DNA from: an uncultured Acidovorax sp.
GTDB lineage: Bacteria; Pseudomonadota; Gammaproteobacteria; Burkholderiales; Burkholderiaceae_C
Direction of reading: 5' to 3'
Assembly: GCA_913774955.1 (NCBI GenBank)
Contig: CAJYKV010000030.1
Location: forward strand, 62,001-126,000
Length of the DNA stretch: 64,000 nt
The notes below the pieces were generated by a model. It was not told the origin of the DNA, made no database searches, and saw only the letters and a list, made by a program, of their open reading frames with translations. Numbering within the stretch: the stretch's first letter is position 1; each line of letters starts with the position of its first letter. Shown here one piece after another: positions 42,256-51,341 of the stretch. Made by a program: the position numbers and the translations under genes.

Positions 42256-43620
42256 TCAGCCAGCCGCCGCAAGCAGGGCCCTGCCGCGCGCCTCGAACCG
42301 GCGGTGCTCCGCTTCAGGTACGAACAGCCCGCCCGTGGTCCAGACGAGGTGCGTGGCCTGCGGCAGCGAATGCTCCAGGCCCTGGGCCTGCAGCCAGCGC
42401 CGGCCGGATCCGGAGCCCGTGAGCAGCGCCGGCCCGCCGAACCCGGCGGCGGCGGAGGGCTCGATGCGCTCCCCGGTGGCATCGAGCACCTGCACCAGCT
42501 GCTCGAACAGCGTGTCGTCGCGCACCGTGAACACACCCGAAAGCAGGGGCCGCATCAGGCGGGCGGCCAGCAGCGAGGCACGCGGTACCGCGAGACCGTC
42601 CGCTTCCGTGCGGTTCGTGAGCCCGACGTCGTAGACGGACGGGTGCGTACCCTCCGGCGCGGCCATCTGCACGAGAAAGCACGGCGACTGCACCGGCTCG
42701 GCGAAGAAGCAGTGCACATGCGGGCCGAGCAGTTGCCGCAATCCGAAAGCGATGCCGGCCGGCGCGCCACCCACTCCGCAGGGCAGGTAGACGAACAGCG
42801 GATGCTGCGCATCCACCACCACGCCCTGCTCCCGCAACTGGTTCTGCAGGCGCAGGGCCGACGCGCTGTAGCCCAGCAGCAGGGACAGCGAACGTTCGTC
42901 GTCCACGAAATGGCAGAACGGATCGGCCTCGGCCTGGCCGCGCCCCGCCGCCACGGCGCGCTCGTAATCGCCCGCATGTTCGACCACTTCGACGCCACGC
43001 TGCCGCAGGCGCTCCTTCTTCCACTCCTTGGCGTCGGCGGACATGTGCACCGCCGCGCGGAAACCCAGCGCAGACGCCGCGACACCGATGCTCAGGCCGA
43101 GGTTGCCGGTCGAACCCACGGCAACCTGGTGGCGCGCGAACACCGCGCGGGCCGCCGGCTCGGCCAGCGCACGGTAATCGCCGCCCGGCGTGACCAGCCC
43201 TTCGCGCATCGCCAGCGCCTCGGCGAACTCCAGCACCTCGTGGATGCCGCCGCGCGCCTTGATGGAACCTGCCACCGGCAGGCCATGGTCCGCCTTGATC
43301 CACAGCCGCCCCTGCTCGGGTTCCAGGCCCAGGCGCGGGGCGAGCGCGTCGGCGGGAACGAGCGGCGATTCGATGATGCCCTCGGAGGCCCGCAGCTCGG
43401 GAAACAGCCGGGCGAGCAACGGCGCGAACCGCCCGAAGCGCGCGGCGGCGGCCTGCGTATCATGCAGACTAATACTCTGGCCTTCCGCCCCCATGGTGGC
43501 GGGGGCCTCTTTCCGGCGCGCAGGATTGAACCACAGGCATGGCTCGGCATGCCCTACGGCATCGGGCAATGTGTTTTGCACAATCGGGGTTGCAACGAAG
43601 GAAGGCGTGCTGTAGGTCAT
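42256..43620 (-). CDS. dsdA: D-serine dehydratase
   Basis: PLP enzyme converting D-serine to pyruvate and ammonia. From the ATG at 43620 it has 454 residues (E. coli DsdA 442). The PLP lysine is in [29 protein letters not shown] binds the phosphate; CGVGGAPAG and [11 protein letters not shown] are family motifs. Further in-frame starts lie at 43638, 43647 and 43680; I chose 43620 because WFNP then falls where it does in E. coli. Divergent from a LysR-type gene, as dsdA is from dsdC in E. coli. Confidence 0.93.
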   Translation of the reverse strand: MTYSTPSFVATPIVQNTLPDAVGHAEPCLWFNPARRKEAPATMGAEGQSISLHDTQAAAARFGRFAPLLARLFPELRASEGIIESPLVPADALAPRLGLEPEQGRLWIKADHGLPVAGSIKARGGIHEVLEFAEALAMREGLVTPGGDYRALAEPAARAVFARHQVAVGSTGNLGLSIGVAASALGFRAAVHMSADAKEWKKERLRQRGVEVVEHAGDYERAVAAGRGQAEADPFCHFVDDERSLSLLLGYSASALRLQNQLREQGVVVDAQHPLFVYLPCGVGGAPAGIAFGLRQLLGPHVHCFFAEPVQSPCFLVQMAAPEGTHPSVYDVGLTNRTEADGLAVPRASLLAARLMRPLLSGVFTVRDDTLFEQLVQVLDATGERIEPSAAAGFGGPALLTGSGSGRRWLQAQGLEHSLPQATHLVWTTGGLFVPEAEHRRFEARGRALLAAAG

Positions 43621-43709
43621 GGGCGCGGCAGAAGGCATCGACTGCATTCTTGCGCCCGCCGCCTTCGCGCCGCAAAGCATTTATATTGACGCCAGCATTA
43701 GTTTGAATA
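43621..43709. promoter_or_regulatory. Divergent promoter region between dsdA and its LysR-type regulator
   Basis: An AT-rich segment (43678-43712) separates the genes. On the minus strand TATAAAT (plus about 43679-43685) is a plausible -10 for dsdA. On the plus strand TATATT overlaps it and could serve the regulator gene, whose ATG at 43710 has no Shine-Dalgarno. The regulator's own binding site is expected here but I cannot single it out. Confidence 0.4.
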
Positions 43710-44666
43710 ATGGACTCACGCCTTTCCAATTCGCTGCTCGCCTGGCTGCGCTGCTTCGATGCCGCTGCGCGCCAGGGCAGTTTCACGCGTGCCGCGGCAG
43801 AGCTGTGCATCACCCAGGGCGCTGTGAGCCAGCAGGTCAAACAGCTGGAGAACTGGCTTGGGCGCCCGCTGTTTCTGCGCACCCCGCGCACGCTGGTGCC
43901 CACGCCCGAAGGCCAGTGGCTGGCCGTGGTGCTGCGCGAGAGCTTCGGGGCGATCGAGAGCACGCTCGCCCAGATGCGCCACACGCCCGCTGCCCACGCC
44001 GCGGCCACACTCAGCTGCTCGCCCTCGTTCGCCATGCAGTGGCTCACACCGCGCCTCGGCGGATTCTTTCTGCAGCATCCCGACGTCGGCCTGCGCGTGT
44101 TCGGTGAATTCCACCGGATCGACCGCACCCGCATGGTGCGCGACGGGATCGAGGCGGCAGTGCGCTTCGACCCGGGTGGCTATACCGACCTGGAGGCGAC
44201 CGAATTCCTGGACGAATGGCTGGTGCCCGTGGCCAGCCCCGCGTTCGTCGCCGCACACCCGGGCCTGCTCGACGCCCCTGACCGACTGCGTCCGGAATGG
44301 CTGCTGCACGACGGCAGCGCCTGGGAGGGCGCGGACACCTTCGAGGAATGGCAGCACTGGTTCGCTTCGGTGGGTGCCACGCCCCCCGCCTGGAACACCG
44401 GTCCGCAGTTCAACCTGTCCCAACTGGCCGTGGGCGCCGCGCTTGCTGGCCAGGGCATCGCCATGGGCCGCGCCGCGCTGGTGCTGGAGGACGTGGTTGC
44501 CGGCCGACTCGTGCCGCTGTGCAGCCGATGCGTTCCCTCCCGCGCCCGCTACTCTTTCGTTACCGCGCCGCAGGCGGGCCCGGCGATGGTACGGGTGCGG
44601 GAGTGGCTGCTCGAAGAAGGGGAACGGTTTCGGCAGGTGCGGGCCATGGCGCTGCCGCGGGCATAG
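43710..44666 (+). CDS. LysR-type transcriptional regulator, probable DsdC/GcvA-like activator of dsdA
   Basis: LysR-type regulator of 318 residues. The winged HTH is in FDAAARQGSFTRAAAELCITQGAVSQQVKQLE and the following wing reads LGRPLFLRTPR. The C-terminal half is the periplasmic-binding-like effector domain. The split arrangement with dsdA matches dsdC-dsdA in E. coli, so activation by D-serine is a reasonable inference, not shown. The start region is AT-rich with no ribosome site. Confidence 0.92.
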   Translation: MDSRLSNSLLAWLRCFDAAARQGSFTRAAAELCITQGAVSQQVKQLENWLGRPLFLRTPRTLVPTPEGQWLAVVLRESFGAIESTLAQMRHTPAAHAAATLSCSPSFAMQWLTPRLGGFFLQHPDVGLRVFGEFHRIDRTRMVRDGIEAAVRFDPGGYTDLEATEFLDEWLVPVASPAFVAAHPGLLDAPDRLRPEWLLHDGSAWEGADTFEEWQHWFASVGATPPAWNTGPQFNLSQLAVGAALAGQGIAMGRAALVLEDVVAGRLVPLCSRCVPSRARYSFVTAPQAGPAMVRVREWLLEEGERFRQVRAMALPRA

Positions 44667-44939
44667 ACACATCCCCACGAAAAAATAGTTGCAAATCACC
44701 CATGCGTTTCCATCGGCGTATATGAACGCACCACGTTGCCGGTTTGGATAGCGCATACGAGGCTCAAATGGCGATATTTTCTAGCCCGCATCAAAGTTTC
44801 CTTTATGCGCACCATAACCATTGTTCTATTAAAGAACACAGACAAAAAGATACAGCGTGCCGTTCTGTAATTTATAAATTGCCGCCGCTCGATATCAAAA
44901 ATCAGACCAGCCGTCAATCCAAAGCACATTAACACCGCT
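44667..44939. other. AT-rich non-coding segment, edge of an accessory patch
   Basis: 273 bases without a gene I support. I counted 45 G+C in the 120 bases 44761..44880, against roughly two-thirds G+C in surrounding genes. It includes a short dyad GTTCT-N5-AGAAC (44823-44837) and A/T runs (TTTATAAATT at 44871). A TTG-started 62-codon frame at 44744 shows no coding character. The composition suggests recent acquisition of this segment with the two genes that follow. Confidence 0.6.
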
Positions 44940-45271
44940 ATGCCTTACGTATACGACAATCCGAAGTCTTTAGAGGATCTGCCTTCAGTAGGCACCAAAC
45001 AATGCGTTGCACTGGTGAAGTGAAGGGCAACCTTCTTCTACGCGAAGGAACCGCCATTGCAACTTTTGTCGACGGAAGGTACCCGAACCGCGCTTCAGGC
45101 AATCATGCGGCCCTCTACGTGGGGCAAGATGCGGGTGGCATCTACGTCATAGACCAATGGTCCAAAGTCAATAAAATCCAGGCCCGCAAGCTGCCAATTC
45201 TCGGCAAGGACAAGCAAGGCAACTGGGCCAATCCCAGTAACAATGGCGACGCATTCTCCGTCGTGGAGTGA
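44940..45271 (+). pseudogene. Broken BPSL0067-family gene (candidate cell-wall amidase effector)
   Basis: The ATG at 44940 opens MPYVYDNPKSLEDLPSVG and continues to CVALV, then hits TGA at 45021. The family match resumes in another frame: EVKGNLLLREGTAIATFV, GRYPNRASGNHAALYVG, VIDQW, ending at 45271. Both halves are recognisably BPSL0067-like, so an internal deletion of roughly 15-20 codons has shifted the frame. The junction sits at GGTG microhomology (CTGGTGAAGTGAAG). The N-terminal Cys (CVALV) and later His (NHAALY) are arranged as in NlpC/P60-like amidases; an antibacterial effector role is inference. The 3' end overlaps the next gene by four bases (GTGA). Confidence 0.8.
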
Positions 45272-45771
45272 GCATCTTGAAAATCAGACCTCTGTTTTCT
45301 TTTGCAGGATGGATTCCGGGTGCTTTCTGCGTCGCAGCTATGGCAACGCATCCCGTTTTTTCCCAGGCTGCGCAGCCCTCTGTATTGCCATCACGCGCTG
45401 CGATGGAATTGCAGTGCCCTGCCCGCATGCATGCACTGCAAAAGGCGGAACCTACTACGGAAGAAGGTTGGCGAGTCGACGGGAGCAACAAGAGTCATCC
45501 GCTGGTGACGGTATCGTTTTTTGCCGGGCCTCCCGAGCAAAAGGCGAAACTCGTCCCCAGTCGGCAAGGCAAGAGAGGCAGAGCGGCGATGGCCACCTGG
45601 GTGTTCGAACCCGCCGATCAGCGTTACTGGGTGGCCTGCGAATATGGCGGCACATCCGCCACTGCGGCACGCGAGTTACCGATCGGCGTCGCGGCCTGCA
45701 CCGTGGAATACGATCCCGCTTTCTCCGAACCTGTGATGAAGCGGTGGAGCTGCCAGCCCTCCAAGCACTGA
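45268..45771 (+). CDS. Secreted STY0301-like protein, partner of the BPSL0067-family gene
   Basis: 167 residues starting at GTG 45268, which overlaps the stop of the BPSL0067-like gene (GTGA), so translation was coupled. A signal peptide covers about residues 7-33 (ending VFSQAAQP). The mature part has four conserved-looking cysteines (LQCPA, WVACEYG, VAACTVEYD, WSCQP), likely two disulfides. I recognise it, with moderate certainty, as STY0301 family. Periplasmic location and coupling to an amidase-like gene fit an immunity protein, but that is inference. Its coding frame is intact while its partner is broken. Confidence 0.7.
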   Translation: MSILKIRPLFSFAGWIPGAFCVAAMATHPVFSQAAQPSVLPSRAAMELQCPARMHALQKAEPTTEEGWRVDGSNKSHPLVTVSFFAGPPEQKAKLVPSRQGKRGRAAMATWVFEPADQRYWVACEYGGTSATAARELPIGVAACTVEYDPAFSEPVMKRWSCQPSKH

Positions 45772-45793
45772 GGACCGGCGCCGCCCGCCGTCC

Positions 45794-47224
45794 TCATTGC
45801 CTGGCAGCGGCCACCCGCCACACGGCATTGCCTACGTCGTCCGCCACCAGCAGCCCGCCCTTGGCATCGAGCGCCACGCCCACGGGCCGGCCCCAGGCAT
45901 CGCCGTCGTCGCTGACGAAGCCCGTGAGCACGTCGAGCGGCATGCCCTGCGGCTTGCCGTTGGCGAACGGCACGAAGATGACCTTGTAGCCGCTGCGGGG
46001 CTTGCGGTTCCAGGAGCCGTGCAGGCCGACGAAGGCTCCGCTGGCGAGCTGGGGAGCCACCGGCGGCGTGGCGGTGCCGGTGCTTCCCGCACCGTTCGCA
46101 CCGCCCGCGAACGCCAGCCCCAGCGGCGCGACGTGGTTGCCGAGCGCGTATTCGGGCACGATGGCCTTTTCCACCAGGTCCGGCCGGGGCGGCTGCACGC
46201 GCGCATCCATGTGCTGGCCCCAGTAGCTGTAGGGCCAGCCGTAGAAACCGCCGTCCTTCACGGAAGTGAGGTAATCCGGAACCAGGTCGCTGCCGATCTC
46301 GTCGCGCTCGTTGACCACCGTCCAGAGCACGCCCGTGCCCGGCTCCCAGCCCATGCCGTTGGGGTTGCGCAGGCCGCTCGCGAAGATGCGGTGCGCACCC
46401 GTCGCCCGGTCGATCTCCCAGACCGCCGCCCGGCCCGTTTCGGCCTCCATGCCGTTTTCCGCGACGTTGCTGTTGGAGCCCACGGTGGCGTAGAGCTTGG
46501 TGCCGTCCGCGCTGGCGATCAGGTTCTTGGTCCAGTGGTGGTTGAGCGGCCGCGACGGAAGATCCACCACCTTCGCAGGCGCGGCGGTGATCGCCGTCTG
46601 GCCGGGCACGTAGGGGAAGCGCACGACGGCATCGGCATTCGCCACGTAGAGGTCGTTGCCGACCAGCGCCATGCCGAAGGGTGAATGGAGCCCCTGCAGG
46701 AAGACGCTGCGCGTTTCCGCCACGCCGTCGCCGTCGGCATCGCGCAGCAGCGTGATGCGGTCGGCCGACGGATTGCCGGAGCCCGCCTTCGCCATGACCT
46801 TGCCCATGACCCAGCCGCGCACCTTCTTCACCAGGCCGTCGTCCGGCGGCGGTCCTTCGGGCGCGGGTTTGTCGCTCTCCGCCACCAGCACGTCGCCGTT
46901 GGGCAGGACGAGCAGCCAGCGGGGATGCTGGAGGTCTCGTGCGAACGGCGTTACGCCGAGGCCCGCCATGGGCTGCGGCGCGCCGCCGTCGGGCCACCCC
47001 TTGGCGGGCGCGATGTGCACGGTGGGGATCAGGGATTTGTGCGGCTCCGGCAGCGTGGGGCTGGCACCGATGCCGGCCTCGGGCGGCAGGCGCGCGGTGT
47101 CGCCGCATCCGGCCAGTGCCGCCGCGGCCAGCACAGGGGCCAGCGCCCACGGGCGCAGGAGGCCGCGCCGCCGGGTGGGGGTATCGGACGAGGACGGTGC
47201 GGAGGCGAAGATGTGCAGGCGCAT
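45794..47224 (-). CDS. Sorbosone/glucose-dehydrogenase-like lipoprotein
   Basis: 476-residue secreted beta-propeller protein of the sorbosone dehydrogenase / PQQ sugar dehydrogenase superfamily. The N-terminus has a basic region, a hydrophobic stretch and the lipobox LAGC, so it should be a lipoprotein. Propeller motifs: [80 protein letters not shown] and [14 protein letters not shown]. The cofactor is not evident; many family members have no tested substrate. The ATG at 47224 was chosen for the signal; the open frame runs further upstream. Confidence 0.88.
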   Translation of the reverse strand: MRLHIFASAPSSSDTPTRRRGLLRPWALAPVLAAAALAGCGDTARLPPEAGIGASPTLPEPHKSLIPTVHIAPAKGWPDGGAPQPMAGLGVTPFARDLQHPRWLLVLPNGDVLVAESDKPAPEGPPPDDGLVKKVRGWVMGKVMAKAGSGNPSADRITLLRDADGDGVAETRSVFLQGLHSPFGMALVGNDLYVANADAVVRFPYVPGQTAITAAPAKVVDLPSRPLNHHWTKNLIASADGTKLYATVGSNSNVAENGMEAETGRAAVWEIDRATGAHRIFASGLRNPNGMGWEPGTGVLWTVVNERDEIGSDLVPDYLTSVKDGGFYGWPYSYWGQHMDARVQPPRPDLVEKAIVPEYALGNHVAPLGLAFAGGANGAGSTGTATPPVAPQLASGAFVGLHGSWNRKPRSGYKVIFVPFANGKPQGMPLDVLTGFVSDDGDAWGRPVGVALDAKGGLLVADDVGNAVWRVAAARQ

Positions 47225-47364
47225 GGCGAGGCCCGGCGATGCCGGTCGGCTGAAGGAGTGCCGACAGTCTGGCCACGCGGGCCGGCCGCCCTTGTCAGCG
47301 AACGCCGCGAACCCGGCGGTAGTGCGCCGCTTTTCCGCTGCGCCGCGGGACGCCGCACACGCGC

Positions 47365-47976
47365 CTAGAGCATGTGCGGCTGGAAGAGCGCCCGGCGGCT
47401 GATCGTCCGCCCCGAGAGCATGAATTCCCCGTTGCCCTGATAGTGCAGTGTCTGCGGCCGGCGCACGGACGTATCGACGCGTGCGCGGAGCACTTCGAGC
47501 ACGAAGAAATCGTAGCGGTTGACGAGGCGCGTATCTGCGACGCGGCATTCGATCTGCACGAAGCACTCCCGCACCAGCGGAGCGGACACCTGGCTGGCGC
47601 GCTCCGCGGTGAAGCCGAACCGCTCGAACTTGTCCACGTCGGCGCCCGAGCAGTTGCCGACGCCGACCACCTGGTCGACCCAGCGTGCTTCAGGGATATT
47701 GATCGTGCATTCCCGGCTGCGGCGCACGAGGCCATGGCTGTGGTTGGCACGGGAGATCACGCAGCCCAGCAGGGATGGCGTGAACTCCATCACGGTGTGC
47801 CAGCCCATGGTCATGAGGTCGGTGCGCGCGCGCCATGCCGAGCCCACCAGTACGACGGGGCCCGGCTCCAGGTAGCGGCGCACCGATTCCAACGGCAGTT
47901 CGCTCCACACAGGCTCGCGCCGCCGCCGGGGCTTGTGCGGGGGCGACGGAGGAGCGGCGGCGGCATTGGCAGACAT
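47365..47976 (-). CDS. Flavin reductase-family FMN-binding protein
   Basis: 203-residue protein of the flavin reductase / DIM6-NTAB fold. Motifs: [48 protein letters not shown] and CTINIP, followed by a Cys-containing loop ([17 protein letters not shown]). It binds FMN or FAD and reduces it with NAD(P)H, or acts as an oxidoreductase in its own right. It stands alone between a propeller lipoprotein and the chromate transporter genes. Partner unknown. Confidence 0.85.
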   Translation of the reverse strand: MSANAAAAPPSPPHKPRRRREPVWSELPLESVRRYLEPGPVVLVGSAWRARTDLMTMGWHTVMEFTPSLLGCVISRANHSHGLVRRSRECTINIPEARWVDQVVGVGNCSGADVDKFERFGFTAERASQVSAPLVRECFVQIECRVADTRLVNRYDFFVLEVLRARVDTSVRRPQTLHYQGNGEFMLSGRTISRRALFQPHML

Positions 47977-48060
47977 GTGCAGGCCATGCTAGCAGGCGCG
48001 CGTCCCACGGGCCGGGACGGGCCTCGCGGCTCCACCGCAGCCATGGTGCCAGGGCGTACC

Positions 48061-48699
48061 ATGCAGCCCCACGGCCTCGCGACCCCGCCCCATGCCCGCC
48101 CCATGCCCGCCCCACTTGCCACCGAACCGCCCGATGCGCCCGCCGCTCGCCCTGCCCCGCGGGATTGCCGTGACCTGTTCTGGTCGTTCACCTGGCTGGC
48201 GCTGCAGGGATTCGGCGGCGTGCTGGCGGTGGTGCAGCGCGAACTGGTCGACCGCAAGCGCTGGCTGTCGAACGAGGAGTTCATCGAGGACTGGGCGGTG
48301 GCGCAGATCCTGCCGGGGCCCAACGTGGTCAACCTCGCCGTGATGATCGGAGACCGCTATTTCGGGTGGCGCGGCGCGGCGGCGGCGCTGGCCGGCATGC
48401 TGCTGATGCCGTCGCTGGTGCTGCTCGCGCTGGCACTGGTGTACGCACACTTCGCCCAACACCCCGCCGTGGCGGGTGCCCTGCGCGGCATGGGCGCGGT
48501 GGCCGCGGGCCTGGTGGCCGGCGTGGCCCTGCGCATGGCGGTCGCGCTGCGCACGCATCCGCTGGGCGCGGCCGGCGGCGCTGCGTTCGCGGCGGGCACG
48601 TTCGCGGCCATGGCGCTGCTGCAGTGGCCGCTCGCGGCCGTGCTGCTGGCCATCGGCGGCGCGGCCTGCGCGGCCACGTGGCGGAAGCTGCCGGCATGA
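48061..48699 (+). CDS. Chromate transporter, N-terminal half-protein (ChrA/CHR domain)
   Basis: Single-CHR-domain membrane protein of about 212 residues. CHR hallmarks are LQGFGGVLAVVQRELVDRKRWLSNEEF and QILPGPNVVNLAVMIG. Predicted helices span about 105-205. With the next gene, which carries the second CHR domain and overlaps by four bases (ATGA), it forms a bicistronic short-chain ChrA pair, in contrast to the usual two-domain single protein. AGGG lies six bases before the ATG at 48061; ATG 48103 is an alternative. Function: chromate/sulfate antiport by family. Confidence 0.88.
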   Translation: MQPHGLATPPHARPMPAPLATEPPDAPAARPAPRDCRDLFWSFTWLALQGFGGVLAVVQRELVDRKRWLSNEEFIEDWAVAQILPGPNVVNLAVMIGDRYFGWRGAAAALAGMLLMPSLVLLALALVYAHFAQHPAVAGALRGMGAVAAGLVAGVALRMAVALRTHPLGAAGGAAFAAGTFAAMALLQWPLAAVLLAIGGAACAATWRKLPA

Positions 48700-49280
48700 C
48701 CGCCGCGGCACCGATCGCGATGCAGGCCGCCGACTGGCTGCACCTGCTGGCGTACTACCTGTCGCTCTCCCTGCTGACGGTGGGCGGCGCCATCGCCACC
48801 GCGCCGGACATGCACCGCTTCCTGGTGGACCGGCAGGCCTGGCTGACCGATCCGCAATTCAATGCGTCCATCGCCATCGCCCAGGCCGCGCCCGGCCCGA
48901 ACGTGCTCTTCATCGGGCTGCTGGGCTGGAACGTCGGCCTGAATGCGGGCGGCTGGGCACTCGGGCTTCTGGGCATGGTGCTGTGCCTGGCGGGCGTGAT
49001 GCTGCCCAGCACCCTGCTCACCTGGGGGGCGGCACGCTGGGCGCACCGCAACCGCGGCCTGCGCGCGGTGCGCGCCTTCAAGCAGGGCATGGCGCCGGTC
49101 GTGCTGGGCCTGCTGCTCGCCACGGCCTTCGTCCTCGGCACCGGCCATGGCAGCTTTGCCGAGAGCTGGCGGCTGTGGGCCGTTTCCGCGGCATGCATGC
49201 TGCTCGTCTGGCGCACACGCATCCATCTGCTGTGGCTGCTGGGCGCGGGGGCAGTGCTCGGGGCCATGGGGTGGATCTGA
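48696..49280 (+). CDS. Chromate transporter, C-terminal half-protein (ChrA/CHR domain)
   Basis: Second CHR domain protein, 194 residues. YYLSLSLLTVGGAIATAPDMHRFLVDRQAWL and AQAAPGPNVLFIGLLGWNVG match the CHR motif of the first half but with a distinct N-terminus. About five membrane helices follow, ending LLWLLGAGAVLGAMGWI. The start overlaps the stop of the first gene (ATGA), so the two are made in equal amounts and should assemble as a heterodimer. Confidence 0.88.
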   Translation: MTAAAPIAMQAADWLHLLAYYLSLSLLTVGGAIATAPDMHRFLVDRQAWLTDPQFNASIAIAQAAPGPNVLFIGLLGWNVGLNAGGWALGLLGMVLCLAGVMLPSTLLTWGAARWAHRNRGLRAVRAFKQGMAPVVLGLLLATAFVLGTGHGSFAESWRLWAVSAACMLLVWRTRIHLLWLLGAGAVLGAMGWI

Positions 49281-49438
49281 GCAGGCTGCGGGAACACGTT
49301 ATTACAAATGCGGCCGCTCCAGGGGCGGCCTGCACCGCAACAATGGACCGGGACGCCGGGCGCTGGTGAGGCATGGCCCCGCCTTCGGCCTTTCGGCAGC
49401 ACCCCTCTTCGCTTTCATACCCCCCAGGAGACTGTTCC

Positions 49439-50407
49439 ATGCAATTGCGCCCCCTCGGCCGTTCCGGCCTGCAGGTTTCACCGCTGTGCTTCGGCGGCAA
49501 CGTGTTCGGCTGGACGGTGGACGAGCCCACGACGTTCTCCCTGATCGATGCCTGGCTGGATGCCGGCTTCAATTTCATCGACACCGCAGACGTGTATTCC
49601 CGATGGAACCCCGGCCACATGGGCGGCGAATCGGAGGCGCTGATCGGCCAGTGGCTCAAGCGCAGCGGCCGGCGCGACCAGATCGTGCTCGCCACGAAGG
49701 TGGGCAAGGACATGGGCGGCGGCAAGGTCGGCCTGAAGCCGGACTACATCCGCCGCGCGGTGGATGACTCGCTGCGCCGGCTGCACACCGACTACATCGA
49801 TCTCTACCAGTCGCACGACGACGATGCTTCCACGCCGCTGGAGGACACGCTCGGCACCTATGCGGACCTGATCCGCGAGGGCAAGGTGCGCGCCGTCGGG
49901 GCATCGAACCACACGGCCGCCCGCCTGTCCGAGGCGGTGGCCACCAGCGCGCGCCTAGGCCTGCCTCGCTATGAATCGCTGCAGCCGCTCTACAACCTGT
50001 ACGACCGCGCCGCGTTCGAAGCCGAGCTGCAGCCGCTGTGCAGGGAGCAGCAGATCGGCGTGATCAATTTCTACGCGCTCGCCGCGGGCTTCCTCACGGG
50101 CAAGTACCGCACGCAGGACGATGCCGCCAAGAGCGCGCGCGGTGCCAAGACCGTGGAGAAGTACCTCAACCCCCGGGGCCTGCGCATCCTGGCCGAACTC
50201 GACGAAGTCGCCGAGCGCTACGAAGCGACGCCGGGCCAGGTGGCCATCGCCTGGCAGATGGCGCAGCCCGGCATCACCGCGCCGATCGCGAGCGCGACGT
50301 CGCTGGAGCAACTGCAGGATCTCGTGCGGGCCGCGCAGCTGCAGCTGGACGCCGACGCGCTGGAGGCCCTGAGCCAAGCGAGCGAAGAGACCGCCGCCGA
50401 GGCCTGA
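49439..50407 (+). CDS. Aldo/keto reductase
   Basis: NADPH-dependent aldo/keto reductase of 322 residues with a TIM-barrel fold. The catalytic tetrad is visible: Asp and Tyr in DTADVYS, Lys in LATKVGKDM and His in YQSHDDD. The C-terminal GITAPIASATSLEQLQDL binds the cofactor phosphate. The start is the ATG at 49439, preceded by CCCCAGGAGACTGTTCC, a strong ribosome site; the open frame upstream is not used. The substrate is not determined; the form resembles YajO/IolS-type reductases. Confidence 0.93.
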   Translation: MQLRPLGRSGLQVSPLCFGGNVFGWTVDEPTTFSLIDAWLDAGFNFIDTADVYSRWNPGHMGGESEALIGQWLKRSGRRDQIVLATKVGKDMGGGKVGLKPDYIRRAVDDSLRRLHTDYIDLYQSHDDDASTPLEDTLGTYADLIREGKVRAVGASNHTAARLSEAVATSARLGLPRYESLQPLYNLYDRAAFEAELQPLCREQQIGVINFYALAAGFLTGKYRTQDDAAKSARGAKTVEKYLNPRGLRILAELDEVAERYEATPGQVAIAWQMAQPGITAPIASATSLEQLQDLVRAAQLQLDADALEALSQASEETAAEA

Positions 50408-50531
50408 CGGCGGACGATGCCGCCGCGATGGACCGATCGCGTCAGCAACCTTGCCCGATGCCGCGCCGGTACGCGGCCAGCGCCTGCACCGTGGCGCAGG
50501 GAAAATCCAGCGCCCCCGCCGCCGGACGCCG

Positions 50532-51284
50532 TCAGCCGCCGCGCTGGCGCAGCGCCTCGTAGAGGCAGACGCCGCTGGCCACCGACACGTTCAGGCTCTC
50601 CACCGCCCCCTTCATGGGGATGGAGACGAGTTCGTCACAGGTCTTGCGCGTGAGCTGCCGCATGCCGTCACCTTCGGCGCCGAGCACCAGGGCCACGGGG
50701 CCTTTCAGATCGACCTGGTAGATGGTCTTCGGCGCATCGTCGCTGGTGCCGATGCACCAGATGTTGCGCTCCTTCAATTCGCCCAGCGTGCGCGCGAGGT
50801 TGGTGACCATGAAGTACGGCATGGTCTCGGCCGCGCCGCTGGCCACCTTGGCCACGGTGGCGTTGAGGCCCACGGCATGGTCCTTGGGCGCGATCACCGC
50901 GTGCGCGCCGGCGCCGTCGGCCACGCGCAGGCAGGCGCCCAGGTTGTGCGGATCGGTCACGCCGTCGAGCACCAGCAGCAGCGGCTTCTCGATGCCGTCG
51001 GCTTCGAGCTGTTCGAGCAGTTCGTCGAGCGAATGCACCTGCGCGATGGCTTCGACACGCGCGGCCACGCCCTGGTGGCCATGGCTGCCCGCGAGCTTGG
51101 CGATGCGCGGCGCGTCGGCCTCGATGAGGCGCGCGCCGGCTTCCTTGGCACGGTCGAGGAATTGCCGCATGCGCGCATCGCGCCGCGTGGCCTCGTAGTA
51201 GATCTCGATGATGGACTGCGGCGCGGTCTTCAGGCGCACGCCCACGGCGTGGAAGCCGAATAGCACTTTGGGGCTGGAGGACAT
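50532..51284 (-). CDS. rlmB: 23S rRNA (guanosine-2'-O)-methyltransferase
   Basis: SpoU-family knot methyltransferase that modifies G2251 of 23S rRNA, 250 residues. An N-terminal L30e-like rRNA-binding domain (1-95) begins [12 protein letters not shown]. The catalytic domain has [28 protein letters not shown] and [18 protein letters not shown], which form the knot and SAM site. GATAAT lies exactly six bases upstream of the ATG and there is no Shine-Dalgarno, the clearest case of the possible leaderless pattern in this window. Confidence 0.97.
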   Translation of the reverse strand: MSSSPKVLFGFHAVGVRLKTAPQSIIEIYYEATRRDARMRQFLDRAKEAGARLIEADAPRIAKLAGSHGHQGVAARVEAIAQVHSLDELLEQLEADGIEKPLLLVLDGVTDPHNLGACLRVADGAGAHAVIAPKDHAVGLNATVAKVASGAAETMPYFMVTNLARTLGELKERNIWCIGTSDDAPKTIYQVDLKGPVALVLGAEGDGMRQLTRKTCDELVSIPMKGAVESLNVSVASGVCLYEALRQRGG

Positions 51285-51296
51285 GCGGGGATTATC
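51285..51296 (-). promoter_or_regulatory. -10-like GATAAT six bases before the rlmB ATG
   Basis: Read on the minus strand: GATAAT, then CCCCGC, then ATG. The hexamer is close to the sigma-70 -10 consensus and is placed so that the transcript would start at the ATG itself. No -35 is obvious. See the finding on leaderless genes. Confidence 0.45.
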
Positions 51297-51341
51297 CGCG
51301 CCCTGGCCCAGCCACCCCGCGCACCGCCCGGTCGGGCCGCG

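Noticed and set aside
44744-44932. TTG-started 62-codon frame in the AT-rich patch
   Set aside because: No ribosome site, no family, no conserved pattern; it is chance in AT-rich sequence.
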